From CAG-390 sp045644325 (lineage in GTDB: Bacteria; Bacillota; Clostridia; Oscillospirales; CAG-272): a stretch of DNA of 49,354 bases. Below, one piece after another: positions 16,732 to 26,600 of the stretch; position 1 is the stretch's first letter, and each line of letters begins with the position of its first letter. Under the pieces are notes generated by a model. That model was not told the origin of the DNA, ran no database searches, and worked only from the letters and a program-made list of their open reading frames with translations. Both the position numbers and the translations under genes were made by a program. The stretch lies in NCBI GenBank assembly GCA_045644325.1, contig JAZRGT010000054.1, positions 1 through 49,354 on the forward strand, read 5' to 3'.

Positions 16732-17940
16732 ATGAATAGATTTAAAATTGATATCAGCGAGCCGAGCGTTGTTGCGCAGGGCAAAAACACCGGCTGGGGC
16801 AACTATCAGTTCCCCGAAATATGCTTCACCAAAAGCGGCTCGGTTTACGCTACTTGGGCGATGCGCCCCGATGACGTCGAGGCGTATGTGGGCAAGACCT
16901 ACGGCGAGGCGGTCTCCGACGATCTCGGTCTGACCTGGCGCGAGCCTACCGAGGATGACGTACTCACTTGGGGCATTCCGCTGAAGGACGGTAAGCTCTT
17001 CAAGGGCTTTCAGCGCCAGTATGCCTTTGCCGCCGATTACATTAAAAATTACACTCCCCTTGCGATACACAAGGGCAGAAAATACCATTACCTCGAGGAT
17101 ATTAAGGAATTTGTGCCAACCCTCGAGGGAGTTGAGCGCGATCCCGACACGGGCGCGGAAAGTCTGTTTCCGATCGATCTGAAATGGAAAAATCTTTCCC
17201 TGATCGAGTATGCGGACGGAAGGCTTCTCCCCACCGCTTATATGATGGCGGTCTGCGGCGCCGCGCCGCGAATTCTGCGGCTTTCGGACGGTCTGTATTT
17301 TGCCACCTACCATTGGAGCTTTGATATCTGCGCGAAGTCGCGCGAGGATATTGTCGATCCCTACCTTGATTACAGCGTGTTCGTCTTCCGTTCAACGGAC
17401 GAGGCGCGGACGTGGGAATGCATATCCCAAATAACGCCCGACGGGGACGTTCACAGAACCGATGACGGCTACGAGGGCTTCTGCGAGCCACAGCTTGAGC
17501 TGATGGCGGACGGCTCCGTTGCGGTGCTGATGAGAAGCGGATCGCCGAGAGGTCCGCACGATACAAAGCGTTACCCCTCCTATATTGCACACTCAACGGA
17601 TAATTGCCGAACCTGGTCGAAGCCCGAGGTCTTTGACGAGATCGGAGTGCTTCCGCAGATAACGAGACTCGGATGCGGAGTGACGCTTGCCACCTACGGC
17701 AGACCCGTGATCTATCTGAAGGCTACCGACGATCCCTCGGGCAGAGAGTGGGCGGAGCATATCGAAATAGAGCTTTCCCCGTCCTCGCACGACAGATCCT
17801 GCTGTTACACACGACTTCTCCCGATAGACGGTCACAGCGCGCTTCTGGTCTATTCCGACTTTAATTATCCCGATAAGATCAGCGGCGAACCGAAAAAATC
17901 AATACTCGTAAGAAAAATAACTGTTACAGTAAATAATTAA
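16732..17940 (+). CDS. sialidase/BNR-repeat-like protein
   Basis: A 402-residue protein of six-bladed beta-propeller type. It shows Asp-box-like motifs: SDDLGLTWREP near 62, RSTDEARTWECISQ and HSTDNCRTWSKPE. There is no signal peptide, so it seems cytoplasmic; true sialidase catalytic residues could not be confirmed, and many such proteins act on other sugars. The start at 16732 directly follows the stop of the reductase gene, so the two are coupled. Confidence 0.72.
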   Translation: MNRFKIDISEPSVVAQGKNTGWGNYQFPEICFTKSGSVYATWAMRPDDVEAYVGKTYGEAVSDDLGLTWREPTEDDVLTWGIPLKDGKLFKGFQRQYAFAADYIKNYTPLAIHKGRKYHYLEDIKEFVPTLEGVERDPDTGAESLFPIDLKWKNLSLIEYADGRLLPTAYMMAVCGAAPRILRLSDGLYFATYHWSFDICAKSREDIVDPYLDYSVFVFRSTDEARTWECISQITPDGDVHRTDDGYEGFCEPQLELMADGSVAVLMRSGSPRGPHDTKRYPSYIAHSTDNCRTWSKPEVFDEIGVLPQITRLGCGVTLATYGRPVIYLKATDDPSGREWAEHIEIELSPSSHDRSCCYTRLLPIDGHSALLVYSDFNYPDKISGEPKKSILVRKITVTVNN

Positions 17941-17964
17941 CAACATAGAAAAGAGGCAAATTAA

Positions 17965-18939
17965 ATGATTCCCACCACAAAGCACACCCTCCGCTTCCGC
18001 GAGGACGGCTCCTTCCGCATCCTTATGGTTTCGGATCTTCAGGACAAGCTTGATTACGATCCCAGAACCCTTGCGGGATTCGACGCTATCGTTGAGGCGG
18101 CAAAGCCCGACCTCGTTATCCTCGGCGGCGACAACGTCGACGGCAGATATCTCAAACCCTACGACGAGTTCGTTAAATATTTGGAGATATTCACCGCGCC
18201 GATGGAGAAGAGAAATATCCCTTGGATGCACGTTTACGGAAACCACGACTACGACGTAGAGGTTTCGGGCGAGGAACAGCAGAAGGTGTATGAGTCATAT
18301 CCCTACTGCATTTCGTCTCACAGCGAGGGCATCCCCGGCATTTCCAACTATATGGTTCCCATTCTTGCTCACGATTCGGACAAGGTCGAGTATGCGGTCT
18401 ATGCCTTTGACTCCAAGTATAAGAACGGCGAGCTTCGCCCCGGTGTTACAGCCGAGGATCTGATGCTCCCCAACCGCGATCAGGTTTATAAAAAGTGGGA
18501 TCCCATCCGCTTCGAGCAGCAGATGTGGTATTGGAATCTCTCAAAGGAGCTTGAGGCTCAGGAGGGACACACCGTCCGCGCGATGGCGGTAATGCACGTT
18601 CCGCCTCACGAGATAATGATGGCTGTCAACAATCCCGAAGAAACGGGCTACATAGGAACGGATGATGAAAAATTCCAGTGCCCCATGATCAACTCGGGCG
18701 TATTCTCGACTATGCTCGAGCGCGGCGACGTTGAGATCATCGCGGCAGGCCACCTCCACAAGAATATCTCCGACGGCGTTTACGGCGGTATCAGACTTAC
18801 CCTCGACGCTTGCGGCGGATTTGCCATCGGCGGAGTTGACACACGCCGCGGAGGCAGAATCTTTGATATCCGCAACGACGGAACTCACGAGACTCATATG
18901 ATCTACGCAAAGGATTATATCGACGTCAGCAAAAAGTAA
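17965..18939 (+). CDS. calcineurin-like metallophosphoesterase
   Basis: A 324-residue protein. Metal-ligand motifs occur in order: MVSDLQD (where many relatives have SDxH, here Gln), LGGDNVDG, YGNHDYD, VMHVPPHE and AAGHLHKN. No signal peptide is seen, so it is probably cytoplasmic. AAAGAGGCAAATTAA precedes the ATG. The gene follows the sialidase-like gene by 24 nt and is probably in its operon. Substrate unknown. Confidence 0.85.
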   Translation: MIPTTKHTLRFREDGSFRILMVSDLQDKLDYDPRTLAGFDAIVEAAKPDLVILGGDNVDGRYLKPYDEFVKYLEIFTAPMEKRNIPWMHVYGNHDYDVEVSGEEQQKVYESYPYCISSHSEGIPGISNYMVPILAHDSDKVEYAVYAFDSKYKNGELRPGVTAEDLMLPNRDQVYKKWDPIRFEQQMWYWNLSKELEAQEGHTVRAMAVMHVPPHEIMMAVNNPEETGYIGTDDEKFQCPMINSGVFSTMLERGDVEIIAAGHLHKNISDGVYGGIRLTLDACGGFAIGGVDTRRGGRIFDIRNDGTHETHMIYAKDYIDVSKK

Positions 18940-18965
18940 ATAGCTATATTGCACACACGCACAAA

Positions 18966-19520
18966 AGGGCGGGGAATCATAACGATTCCCCGCCCCAGCT
19001 TACTGACAAAGTATCAATATTATCAATCAAATAGCAAAATGAACAAAAAGCAGAAAGCTATGTTCGCACACTCAATATCAGCCTTCCCCGGTGGGGGAAG
19101 GTGCTGCAACGCGGCGGATGAGGCGCCTGATAAGATATAGTTTTTCGCGAAGCGAAAATCTTCCAAAACATACCCAATAAAATATTTCGTTCTGTATTCA
19201 GATTGCAAATATACAAAAAACGAAGGATATTTGCCAAATTTGATAAAGAAAAAAGTATTTAGTACAGGCAATCGGGGAAGATTTTCTCGCTGCGCTCGAA
19301 AAACAATATCTTAAAAGGCGCCTCATCCGTCACTTTGTGCCACCTTCCCCCACCGGGGAAGGCGTAGTTCGCCTACGACGAACAGCCGGCTCTGACGAGC
19401 CGCTTGGTTGTGCGAACATAGCTGCTTGTCTGTGGTTTGTGCAATTTGACAATCTGCATTTTATCATATAGGTTTGTCAGTAGCCTGGGCGGGGAATCAT
19501 AACGATTCCCCGTCCTTTTT
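18966..19520. repeat. large imperfect palindrome between convergent genes
   Basis: The outer ends both carry GGCGGGGAATCATAACGATT followed by CCCCG (about 18969-18995 and 19489-19514), itself a terminator hairpin. Next inward are AGCTTACTGACAAA and its near-complement TTTGTCAGTAGCCT, and then two R3 copies face each other (19051-19209 plus, 19275-19430 minus) ending in AGCTATGTTCGCACA and TGTGCGAACATAGCT. The centre is AT-rich and codes for nothing. The ends probably terminate both the phosphoesterase and the MATE gene. Confidence 0.75.
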
Positions 19521-19542
19521 CTATGCGGCTTTATTACTTCGC

Positions 19543-20949
19543 TTAAGCAATATTTGTCTTGTCAATCGCAACTTTTTGCGCTTCCCATTCGGCGCCGATC
19601 TTCTTTTGGAGGCGGCGGTACAGGATCGCTTGAACGATAAACGTTACTGTCCAGGACGCCCCGTAAGCAAGAAAGATGGTGAGCGGGTGGCGTATCCATA
19701 CGAAGACGGTGTTGATCCACAGTACTCTGACTCCGCAGATGCCGACTACCGATACTATCATCGGAAGCGTGGATTTTCCGAGCGCGCGGATCGCACTTCC
19801 GTAGAGCCCTTCAAGATGGCTCATAACGTAAAAGCTGCTGTTGACGATAAGCTTGATCCTTGCAAATTCTACGGCCTCGGGATTGTTCGGTGCGAAAAGC
19901 GTTAAAAGCGGAATGCTTATAACATTCAGCAGAGCATTGAGAACGATAGCCATAGCCGAGACGGTGATTGTGCTGGTCTTCATACATTCGCGAATACGCG
20001 GCATATTTCGCGCGCCCGTGTTCTGACCGATGAAAACGTATGCCGCGGTGCAAAATCCGCTGCAGATAAGCTGAGTATAGCTGCCGACGTTTGATGCGAT
20101 CGAGCTTCCCGAGACGTAAACACTGCTGTTGAATGAGTTGAGCGCGACCTGCATTACCAGATTTCCGATGGCAAACATAGAGTTTTGTATGCCCGCGGGA
20201 ACTCCGAGGCGCAAGATTTGCTTGAGCGGAGCAGCTTCAAGCGTTAATAGTTTTAAGTCGAGCTTCAAAAGCCCGCTTGTTCTGAGCATATAGATCAGTA
20301 TCATTATGCAGGATACCCATTGTGATGCCGCCGTTGCGATGCCTACGCCGAGTGCTCCCTGCCCAAAGCCGAGAACGGTTATGAGATTGAGGATGACGTT
20401 TATAATTCCCGCAGTTGTGAGAAAAACGAGCGGTCGGGTGCTGTCTCCCGTCGCTTGAAGCATTGAGGCACAATAGCTGTATATCAACTGTGCGGGGATA
20501 CCGATGAAATACGCGCGCATATATAGCACGGCTTGATCAATGACCGAATCGGGCGTTTCCATAAGCACGAGCAAGGGGCGAGCAAATATAAATCCGAGAA
20601 CACCTAAAAAAATACCGCAGAGCGTCGCGAGCGTAATTGAGGTATGTACGTTTTTTTTGACGCTGCGATCTTCTTTGGCACCTACCGCGTGAGAAACCAT
20701 AATTCCCGAGCCGACTGAAAGCCCCAGGAAAAAAGTGATTATCATGCTTACCAAAGGACCGCAAGCACTCACCGCGGAAAGCGCGATCTCGCAGGCTTCG
20801 GGAGTATCCCCGCCCCAGCGTCCGACGACGATCGTATCTGCCGTATTGAATAATTGGTTGATAACAGACGTTGCCATGGTAGGCAATGCAAAACGTATCA
20901 GCAGAGGGAGTATCCGCCCCTCCGTCATATCAATTTTTACCTTTGCCAT
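19543..20949 (-). CDS. MATE family efflux transporter
   Basis: A 468-residue protein with twelve predicted membrane helices in two similar halves, coupling export of drugs or metabolites to a Na+ or H+ gradient. Typical features are LIRFALPTMATSVINQLFNTADTIVVGR at the start, LVSMIITFFLGLSVGSGIMVSHAVGAKE in loop 2-3, and FIGQNTGARNMPRIRE at the matching point of the second half. I chose the ATG at 20949 because GGAGGGACTCG precedes it; the frame is open further upstream without a ribosome binding site. The transported compound is unknown. Confidence 0.9.
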   Translation of the reverse strand: MAKVKIDMTEGRILPLLIRFALPTMATSVINQLFNTADTIVVGRWGGDTPEACEIALSAVSACGPLVSMIITFFLGLSVGSGIMVSHAVGAKEDRSVKKNVHTSITLATLCGIFLGVLGFIFARPLLVLMETPDSVIDQAVLYMRAYFIGIPAQLIYSYCASMLQATGDSTRPLVFLTTAGIINVILNLITVLGFGQGALGVGIATAASQWVSCIMILIYMLRTSGLLKLDLKLLTLEAAPLKQILRLGVPAGIQNSMFAIGNLVMQVALNSFNSSVYVSGSSIASNVGSYTQLICSGFCTAAYVFIGQNTGARNMPRIRECMKTSTITVSAMAIVLNALLNVISIPLLTLFAPNNPEAVEFARIKLIVNSSFYVMSHLEGLYGSAIRALGKSTLPMIVSVVGICGVRVLWINTVFVWIRHPLTIFLAYGASWTVTFIVQAILYRRLQKKIGAEWEAQKVAIDKTNIA

Positions 20950-21190
20950 CGAGTCCCTCCGAAAGTCTTTTTGCACACGGGATATTTTACACCTCTTCGG
21001 GCGAAATGTCAACGGTAAAATGAAAAAATAATAAATAATTTCCTCAATGGTTGTTCCTCCATTTTCGTTCCTTTTATATTATATATCCGACGATAGCAAT
21101 ATTTGTCTGCAACAACAAAACTATTGTCTTGCAAATCGGGTGCAAAATATGATAAAATTATACCAAATCCAATATAAAAGGAGAACAAAA

Positions 21191-22282
21191 ATGAAGAACC
21201 TCAAAAGACTTTTTTCCGCGCTTCTCGTTTTGGCACTTCTCGTTCCTATGATGAGCGTTATGGCAAGCGCCGCAGACCTCGTAAACAAGTACGATTCTTC
21301 TGCAAAGATTATCGGTATTCCTCCCGAGAAGAGAGACGCCGAGCACACCTCCACCAACCAGAACTACTACGCCTCCAATCTCATCGAGCTTCAGCCCGGT
21401 GACGTCGTTTGCTTCGGCCCCGTTGCGACCAATCTTGCATACCACGCAAGAACCTACACTCCCGACGGCGCTAAGAAGGATAACAAGATCACCACAAGCG
21501 ACTGTGAGATCGTTGCGGATATCGTACCCGGTATCTCGATCCTCAAGTACGTTGTTCCCGAGGGAACCGGCAGTATGAGATTCGCCATCAACCAGATGTT
21601 CGGCGATTCCTTCCTCGTAACCATCAATCAGGAATTCGGCAAGGAAGATTATTTCGCGGCTATGGATAAGGCGGGCGTAAATATCGACTACTTCCGTCCC
21701 GCGTCCTACTCGGGTGAGTTTGTAAACGTATTCCCCAAGGCTGATACCACCTTCGCAGGCTCTGTTGACAAGAAGGGCGAGGAGAAGGCAAATGAAAAGT
21801 ACCGCACCAGCGCGATCATTCCCGTAAACGAGGGTGACGTTATCTATTTCGCAGGCTGTGCTCTCGATCAGGGCTATCAGCTCGTTACTTATGATGCGGC
21901 AGGCGCTCCCGCAGAGGAAGCTACCACTCTCAACTACGTTTCCCGCTTCGTTGATTTCGGCGACGGCTACGGCATCTGCGCGTACAAGGCTCGTCCCGGC
22001 ACCGCAGGCGTACGCATCGTTGCTCCCGCGGCTACCTACGACGAGGGTAAGGTTTTCGTAACCGTAAACCAGCCGCTCAGCCTTGAGTCCTATAACGCTC
22101 TTATGAATCCTGCTCCCGAGACTACCGCACCCGAGACCGAGGCTCCCGCAACCGAGCCCGCTCCCGAGACTACCGAGCCCGTAACTCCTCCCACCACCGG
22201 TGACTCCGCGCTTATCTTCGTTGCGATCTCCGTTATCGCCATCGCAGGCGTTGCAGCGGTTGCAAAGAAAAGAGAAAACTAA
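21191..22282 (+). CDS. secreted surface protein A, PPTTGD anchor
   Basis: First of five tandem paralogues. The 363-residue product has a signal peptide (MKNLKRLFSALLVLALLVPM, cleavage near ASA-AD), then two related beta-rich repeats of about 140 residues, each with the pattern LVN, a polar stretch, EGDVIYF or PGDVVCF, a QGY-like turn and VTINQ or VTVNQ. A Pro/Glu/Thr linker (PETTAPETEAPATEPAPETT) leads to PPTTGDS, a hydrophobic helix and KKREN, the layout of a sortase-type or membrane anchor. The ATG at 21191 follows AAAAGGAG; longer in-frame starts lack a ribosome binding site. The ligand is unknown. A terminator follows. Confidence 0.75.
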   Translation: MKNLKRLFSALLVLALLVPMMSVMASAADLVNKYDSSAKIIGIPPEKRDAEHTSTNQNYYASNLIELQPGDVVCFGPVATNLAYHARTYTPDGAKKDNKITTSDCEIVADIVPGISILKYVVPEGTGSMRFAINQMFGDSFLVTINQEFGKEDYFAAMDKAGVNIDYFRPASYSGEFVNVFPKADTTFAGSVDKKGEEKANEKYRTSAIIPVNEGDVIYFAGCALDQGYQLVTYDAAGAPAEEATTLNYVSRFVDFGDGYGICAYKARPGTAGVRIVAPAATYDEGKVFVTVNQPLSLESYNALMNPAPETTAPETEAPATEPAPETTEPVTPPTTGDSALIFVAISVIAIAGVAAVAKKREN

Positions 22283-22295
22283 TTGAATAATCCAC

Positions 22296-22334
22296 TCGGA
22301 TATTACGATTTTTGTAATATCCGAGTTTTTTGCA
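22296..22334 (+). terminator. terminator after surface gene A
   Basis: CTCGGATATTAC pairs with GTAATATCCGAG around GATTTTT, followed by TTTTTT. It separates A from B. Confidence 0.85.
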
Positions 22335-22352
22335 TAATTGGTAAAAATATAT

Positions 22353-22381
22353 TGACAATTTGTTAAAAACGTGATATAATA
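22353..22381 (+). promoter_or_regulatory. promoter of surface gene B
   Basis: TTGACA, 17-nt spacer, TATAAT. The leader TGGCTAATTGCCACAAAA before the AAGGAG site is almost identical to that of gene D, including a small TGGC/GCCA hairpin. Genes C, D and E have equally good TTGACA-17-TATAAT promoters starting at about 23523, 25483 and 26643. Confidence 0.8.
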
Positions 22382-22423
22382 AATTAACTATAATGGCTAA
22401 TTGCCACAAAAAAGGAGAAAAAC

Positions 22424-23479
22424 ATGAAGAAATTCTTTGCAAGACCTCTTTGTATTATTCTTATGCTTGCGATGCTCGTTCCCATGATGAGCGTTATGGC
22501 ATCTGCTGCAGACCTCGTAAACCTTTACGACGCATCCAAGGCGGTTTGCGGAACTCCCAACTCTACCCAGAGAGATACCGCTCCCACCTACAACGCAAAC
22601 TACTATTGCTCCGAGCCGATCTACGTTAAGGAAGGCGACGTTATTACCGCAGGCCCCGTACACGTTGATCAGGGTTACTACTTCACCGCTTACAAGGCTG
22701 ACGGTTCCGTTCACACCAAGCAGGTTAAGTACGCTGATTGCGTAGAGGTTGAAGTAATTCAGGCTAACTCCGTTATCGTTAAGTGGACCGTTCCCGCAGG
22801 CGTGGACAGCTTCAGAATGGGAACCTCCCAGATGTTCGTTGATAACACCCTTGTCACCAAGAACCAGGAGTTCGGCAAGGCTGACTACATCGCATTTATG
22901 CAGAAGGCAGGCGCTGACATTTCCTACTTCACCGGCGCAGACGCAAACGGACTTGTAAACCTTTTCCCCACCTCGGACATCACTTTTGATGGCAGAGGCT
23001 CGACCTCCGGCGACATTGCTGACGCTAAGTACAGAACTTGCGATTACATCCCCGTTAAGGAAGGCGACGTTATCTACTTCGGCTCGGCTGTAGCCGCACA
23101 GAGCTATCAGATCGTTCTCTACGATGCAGACAAGAAGCCTACCACCCACGGTAACTACAAGTACATGGTTAACATAGGCAACATCGACGATACTCACGTT
23201 ATCTACGCATACAGAATTCGTCCCGGTTCTGCATACGTTCGCTTCGTAGCTGCCACCGACGTTTATAATAACGGTCAGCAGCTCGTAACCCTCAACCAGC
23301 CCTTCACCGTTCAGGGTTACAACAACTTCTTCAATCCTCCCGAGACCACTGAGCCCGCTCCCGAGACTACCGAGCCCGCAACTCCTCCCACCACCGGTGA
23401 CTCCACTCTCGTATTCGCGGCTATCGCTGTTATCTCCCTCGTCGGAGTTGCAGTTGTTTCCAAGAGAAAAGAGAACTAA
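22424..23479 (+). CDS. secreted surface protein B, PPTTGD anchor
   Basis: A 351-residue paralogue of A and especially of D. Signal peptide (LCIILMLAMLVPMMSVMASA), then AADLVNLYDASKAVCGTPNS and two beta-rich repeats: the first with VKEGDVITAGPVHVDQGYYF, the second with VKEGDVIYFGSAVAAQSYQI and VTLNQPF. The linker PETTEPAPETTEPATPPTTGD leads to a membrane helix and KRKEN. The last 40 residues match D exactly or nearly so, which points to recent duplication or gene conversion. Probably exported and held at the cell surface; function unknown. Confidence 0.75.
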   Translation: MKKFFARPLCIILMLAMLVPMMSVMASAADLVNLYDASKAVCGTPNSTQRDTAPTYNANYYCSEPIYVKEGDVITAGPVHVDQGYYFTAYKADGSVHTKQVKYADCVEVEVIQANSVIVKWTVPAGVDSFRMGTSQMFVDNTLVTKNQEFGKADYIAFMQKAGADISYFTGADANGLVNLFPTSDITFDGRGSTSGDIADAKYRTCDYIPVKEGDVIYFGSAVAAQSYQIVLYDADKKPTTHGNYKYMVNIGNIDDTHVIYAYRIRPGSAYVRFVAATDVYNNGQQLVTLNQPFTVQGYNNFFNPPETTEPAPETTEPATPPTTGDSTLVFAAIAVISLVGVAVVSKRKEN

Positions 23480-23492
23480 TACAATTTAATTA

Positions 23493-23522
23493 AACAGCCG
23501 TTCATTGAACGGCTGTTTTTTA
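23493..23522 (+). terminator. terminator after surface gene B
   Basis: AAACAGCCGTTC pairs with GAACGGCTGTTT around ATT, followed by TTT; the next promoter begins immediately. The equivalent site after gene D (26612-26642, AAAACAGCCG...CGGCTGTTTT) is a diverged copy. Confidence 0.85.
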
Positions 23523-23583
23523 TTGACAAACGCGCGCTTTCGTGGTATAATAAAATATCCCAAAATATATAAAGGAGAAGACT

Positions 23584-25416
23584 ATGAAGAATATCAGAAT
23601 AGCTATCTGTGTGCTTTTGATGCTCGCAATGCTCGTTCCCATGATGAGCTTCGGCACAAGCGCGGCAGAGTTTACCAACCTATACGACAACGCTCTGGCA
23701 ACTATCGGAGTACCCCCTGCCACCAAGGATGCCCCGGGAAACGGAAACACTACTTACTTCGTTTCAAATCCCATCGCGGTCAAGGAAGGCGACGTAGTTA
23801 CCTTTGGTCCCGTTCAGATTAACCAGGGTTACTTCCTCACGACTTATGATGCAAACGGAAATAAGAAGATCGCTCAGGTCACGTATGCTGACTGTACCAA
23901 GGTCGACACCATCCTCCCCGGTACAGAGATCGTTCAGTGGAAGGTTCCCGCGGGAAGCGCATACGTCAGAATGGGCACCTCGCAGCTCTACTTCGATTGC
24001 TCTATGCTCACCGTAAACCAGACCTTCAACACTGCGGATTACTTCGAGGCTATGGATAAGGCGGGTATCAACGTTGAATTCCTCCGTCCTGCCCCCGCAA
24101 AGGGCGAGCTTGTAAACGTCTTCCCTAAGTCCGACAAGGTATTTGCCGGCAAAGTTGACAAGAACAACACCGAGACCGCAGCTGAACAGTACCGCTCCTC
24201 CCCCGCAGTTCCCGTTAACGAGGGCGACGTACTTTACCTCGCTGCTGCTGATCTCGGTCAGGGTTACCACCTCGTTCTTCTCGATAAGAACGGAAACGGT
24301 ACTACTACCGTTAAGCTGGATTATATGATCCAGTACGATATGATCGGCAACGGCTTTGGTGTTCTGGCGTTCAGAATGCGCCCCGGCACCGCATACGTTC
24401 GTATTATAGTATCCACCGGAGTTTATGACGACGGAATCGCGTTTGCAACCATCAATCAGCCCTTTACTGCCGCTGATTATATGAAGATGTATAATATTAC
24501 TCTTCCCGGTACCGTGGAGAGCGATAGCCCGCTCAGTGGCAAGACTATGCTCTTTATGGGCGACTCGATCAGCTTCGGCGCGGGTGACACCATATCTCCC
24601 TTCCGCACCGGCCGCGCTTGGGCGGGCAGAATCGCCGATTGGACCGGCGCGATCACTACCAACGCAGCCGTCAGCGGCGCGAAGGTAAGCTTCCAGACCG
24701 GCGACGACAACTGGGTATACAGCCAGTACATTCCTTATCAGAACACCAAGTTTGATATCATCGTTATGCACGGCGGCGGTAATGACGCAAGATATGAAAG
24801 ACCTGTCGGAACTCTCTCCGAGGGAAAGGATGAGGCTACCCTCAAGAAGAATCAGGCGTCCTTCGTCGGCGGTCTTGAGTGGATCTTCTACAACGTAAGC
24901 AAGACCAACACCGAAGCTAAACTCTTCTATATAGCAAACCACCATCTTGACGGTCACTCCAAGGGTCGGGCGAAGGATATGAGCGAGTACTTCGACGCCG
25001 CAAAGCAGGCGTGCGCTAAGTGGGGCATCATCTTCATCGACCTCTACAACAACAAGGAGCTCAACGATAAGCTCGATACCAAGACTACCAAGTATCTCCC
25101 CGATACCCTCCACCCCAATGCCGCAGGTTACGATATTATCACTCCCTATATCATCGCGGAACTTGAGGCAGGTCTTACTGCTCCTCCCGTGGTACCCGAG
25201 ACCACCACGGCTCCCGAGACCGAGGCCCCCGTAGAGACCACCGAGGCTCCCGCTGACGTAGAAACCGAAGCTCCCGAGGTTACCGAGGCACCCGCAACCG
25301 AACCCGAGGTAACCGAAATTCTCGTGGAAAAGAAGGGATGCGGTTCGATGATCGCAGGCGCGGTCGCAGTTGTCGCACTTCTCGGAACCGCTATCGTTTT
25401 CAAAAAGAAGGATTAA
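23584..25416 (+). CDS. secreted surface protein C with SGNH hydrolase domain, GCGS anchor
   Basis: A 610-residue protein. Signal peptide, then the same two beta-rich repeats as A and B (to about residue 310), then an SGNH/GDSL hydrolase domain: LFMGDSISFGAGD holds the nucleophile Ser, AAVSGAK the oxyanion Gly, HGGGNDAR the Asn, and YLPDTLHPNAAGYD the Asp and His. Such enzymes remove acetyl or other acyl groups, often from polysaccharides. A Thr/Glu/Pro linker follows, then KKGCGSMIAGAVAVVALLGT and FKKKD, a membrane anchor without a TG motif. Its closest relative is E, two genes on. Likely a surface esterase; substrate unknown. Confidence 0.82.
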   Translation: MKNIRIAICVLLMLAMLVPMMSFGTSAAEFTNLYDNALATIGVPPATKDAPGNGNTTYFVSNPIAVKEGDVVTFGPVQINQGYFLTTYDANGNKKIAQVTYADCTKVDTILPGTEIVQWKVPAGSAYVRMGTSQLYFDCSMLTVNQTFNTADYFEAMDKAGINVEFLRPAPAKGELVNVFPKSDKVFAGKVDKNNTETAAEQYRSSPAVPVNEGDVLYLAAADLGQGYHLVLLDKNGNGTTTVKLDYMIQYDMIGNGFGVLAFRMRPGTAYVRIIVSTGVYDDGIAFATINQPFTAADYMKMYNITLPGTVESDSPLSGKTMLFMGDSISFGAGDTISPFRTGRAWAGRIADWTGAITTNAAVSGAKVSFQTGDDNWVYSQYIPYQNTKFDIIVMHGGGNDARYERPVGTLSEGKDEATLKKNQASFVGGLEWIFYNVSKTNTEAKLFYIANHHLDGHSKGRAKDMSEYFDAAKQACAKWGIIFIDLYNNKELNDKLDTKTTKYLPDTLHPNAAGYDIITPYIIAELEAGLTAPPVVPETTTAPETEAPVETTEAPADVETEAPEVTEAPATEPEVTEILVEKKGCGSMIAGAVAVVALLGTAIVFKKKD

Positions 25417-25432
25417 AATCATAATTACAGCA

Positions 25433-25463
25433 AAAAACCTCGCCCTCGCGCGAGGTTTTTTGC
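25433..25463 (+). terminator. terminator after surface gene C
   Basis: AAAAAACCTCGCC pairs with CGCGAGGTTTTTT around CTCG, followed by a T-rich stretch. It separates C from D. Confidence 0.85.
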
Positions 25464-25553
25464 ATTTTTAATAATAAAATTGTTGACAATATGTGAATAT
25501 TGTGATATAATAAGTTAACTAAAATGGCTAATTGCCACAAAAAGGAGAAAAAC

Positions 25554-26600
25554 ATGAAGAAATTCCTTAGCATTATCCTTATGCTTGCTATGCTCGTTCC
25601 CATGATGAGCGTTTTTGCAAGTGCCGCAGACCTCGTAAACCTCTACGACGCATCCAAGGCTGTTTGCGGAACTCCCAACGCTACCCAGAGAGATACCGCT
25701 CCCACCTACAACGCAAACTACTATTGCTCCGCTCCCATCGAAGTTAAGGCAGGCGACGTTGTTACCGTAGGCCCCGTATTCATCGGTCAGGGTTACTATT
25801 TCACCTCTTTCAATGCTGACGGTTCCGTCAAAACCAACCAGATCAAGTATGCTGACTGCACCAAGGTTGATGAGATCATGCCCGGCGTTGAGATCGTTAA
25901 GTGGACCGTTCCGGAAGGAACCGCAGCCATCAGAATGGCAACCTCCCAGATGTTCGTTGATTGCACTCTTATCACCGTAAATCAGGAGTTTGACAAGGCC
26001 GGCTACTTTGCAGCTATGGACAAGGCAGGCGTGAACATTGATATGCTCCGTCCCACTAACGCTCAGGAAAAGCTCGTTAACATCTTCCCCAAGGCAGATA
26101 CCACCTACCTCGGCAGAGTTGACAAGTCTAACAAGGAGATCGCGGCTGACCAGTACCGTACTTGCCCTGCTGTTCCCGTTAAGGAAGGCGACGTTATTTA
26201 CTTTATTGCTGACCTCGCTCAGAGCTATCAGCTCGTTCTTCTCGATGCAGAAGGCAAGGGAACTACCACCGTGAACAAGAACTATATGGTCGAATACGCT
26301 AACTTTGGCGACGGCTACGGAATTTATTCCTACAGAATGCGTCCCGGCACCGCTTACGTTCGTGTAATTGCCGCTACTAAAGTGTACGATGCAGAGACAC
26401 TTCTTGTAACCATCAATCAGCCCTTCGACGCTGAAGGCTACAACAACTTCCTCAATCCTCCCGCAGAGACCGAGCCCGCTCCCGAGACTACCGAGCCCGC
26501 AACTCCTCCCACCACCGGTGACTCCACTCTCGTATTCGCGGCTATCGCTGTTATCTCCCTCGTTGGAGTTGCAGTTGTTTCCAAGAGAAAAGAGAACTAA
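25554..26600 (+). CDS. secreted surface protein D, PPTTGD anchor
   Basis: A 348-residue near-duplicate of B. The N-terminus of the mature protein (AADLVNLYDASKAVCGTPNA) and the C-terminus (PATPPTTGDSTLVFAAIAVI) are shared with B, while the middle of both beta-rich repeats has diverged (IEVKAGDVVTVGPVFIGQGY, VKEGDVIYFIADLAQSYQLV). The ATG at 25554 follows AAAAAGGAG; a longer in-frame start at 25524 lies in the leader and lacks a ribosome binding site. Same exported, C-anchored layout; function unknown. Confidence 0.75.
   Translation: MKKFLSIILMLAMLVPMMSVFASAADLVNLYDASKAVCGTPNATQRDTAPTYNANYYCSAPIEVKAGDVVTVGPVFIGQGYYFTSFNADGSVKTNQIKYADCTKVDEIMPGVEIVKWTVPEGTAAIRMATSQMFVDCTLITVNQEFDKAGYFAAMDKAGVNIDMLRPTNAQEKLVNIFPKADTTYLGRVDKSNKEIAADQYRTCPAVPVKEGDVIYFIADLAQSYQLVLLDAEGKGTTTVNKNYMVEYANFGDGYGIYSYRMRPGTAYVRVIAATKVYDAETLLVTINQPFDAEGYNNFLNPPAETEPAPETTEPATPPTTGDSTLVFAAIAVISLVGVAVVSKRKEN

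Noticed and set aside
16732..17940. secreted true sialidase
   Set aside because: No signal peptide, and the catalytic Arg triad, Tyr and Asp of sialidases could not be placed with confidence.
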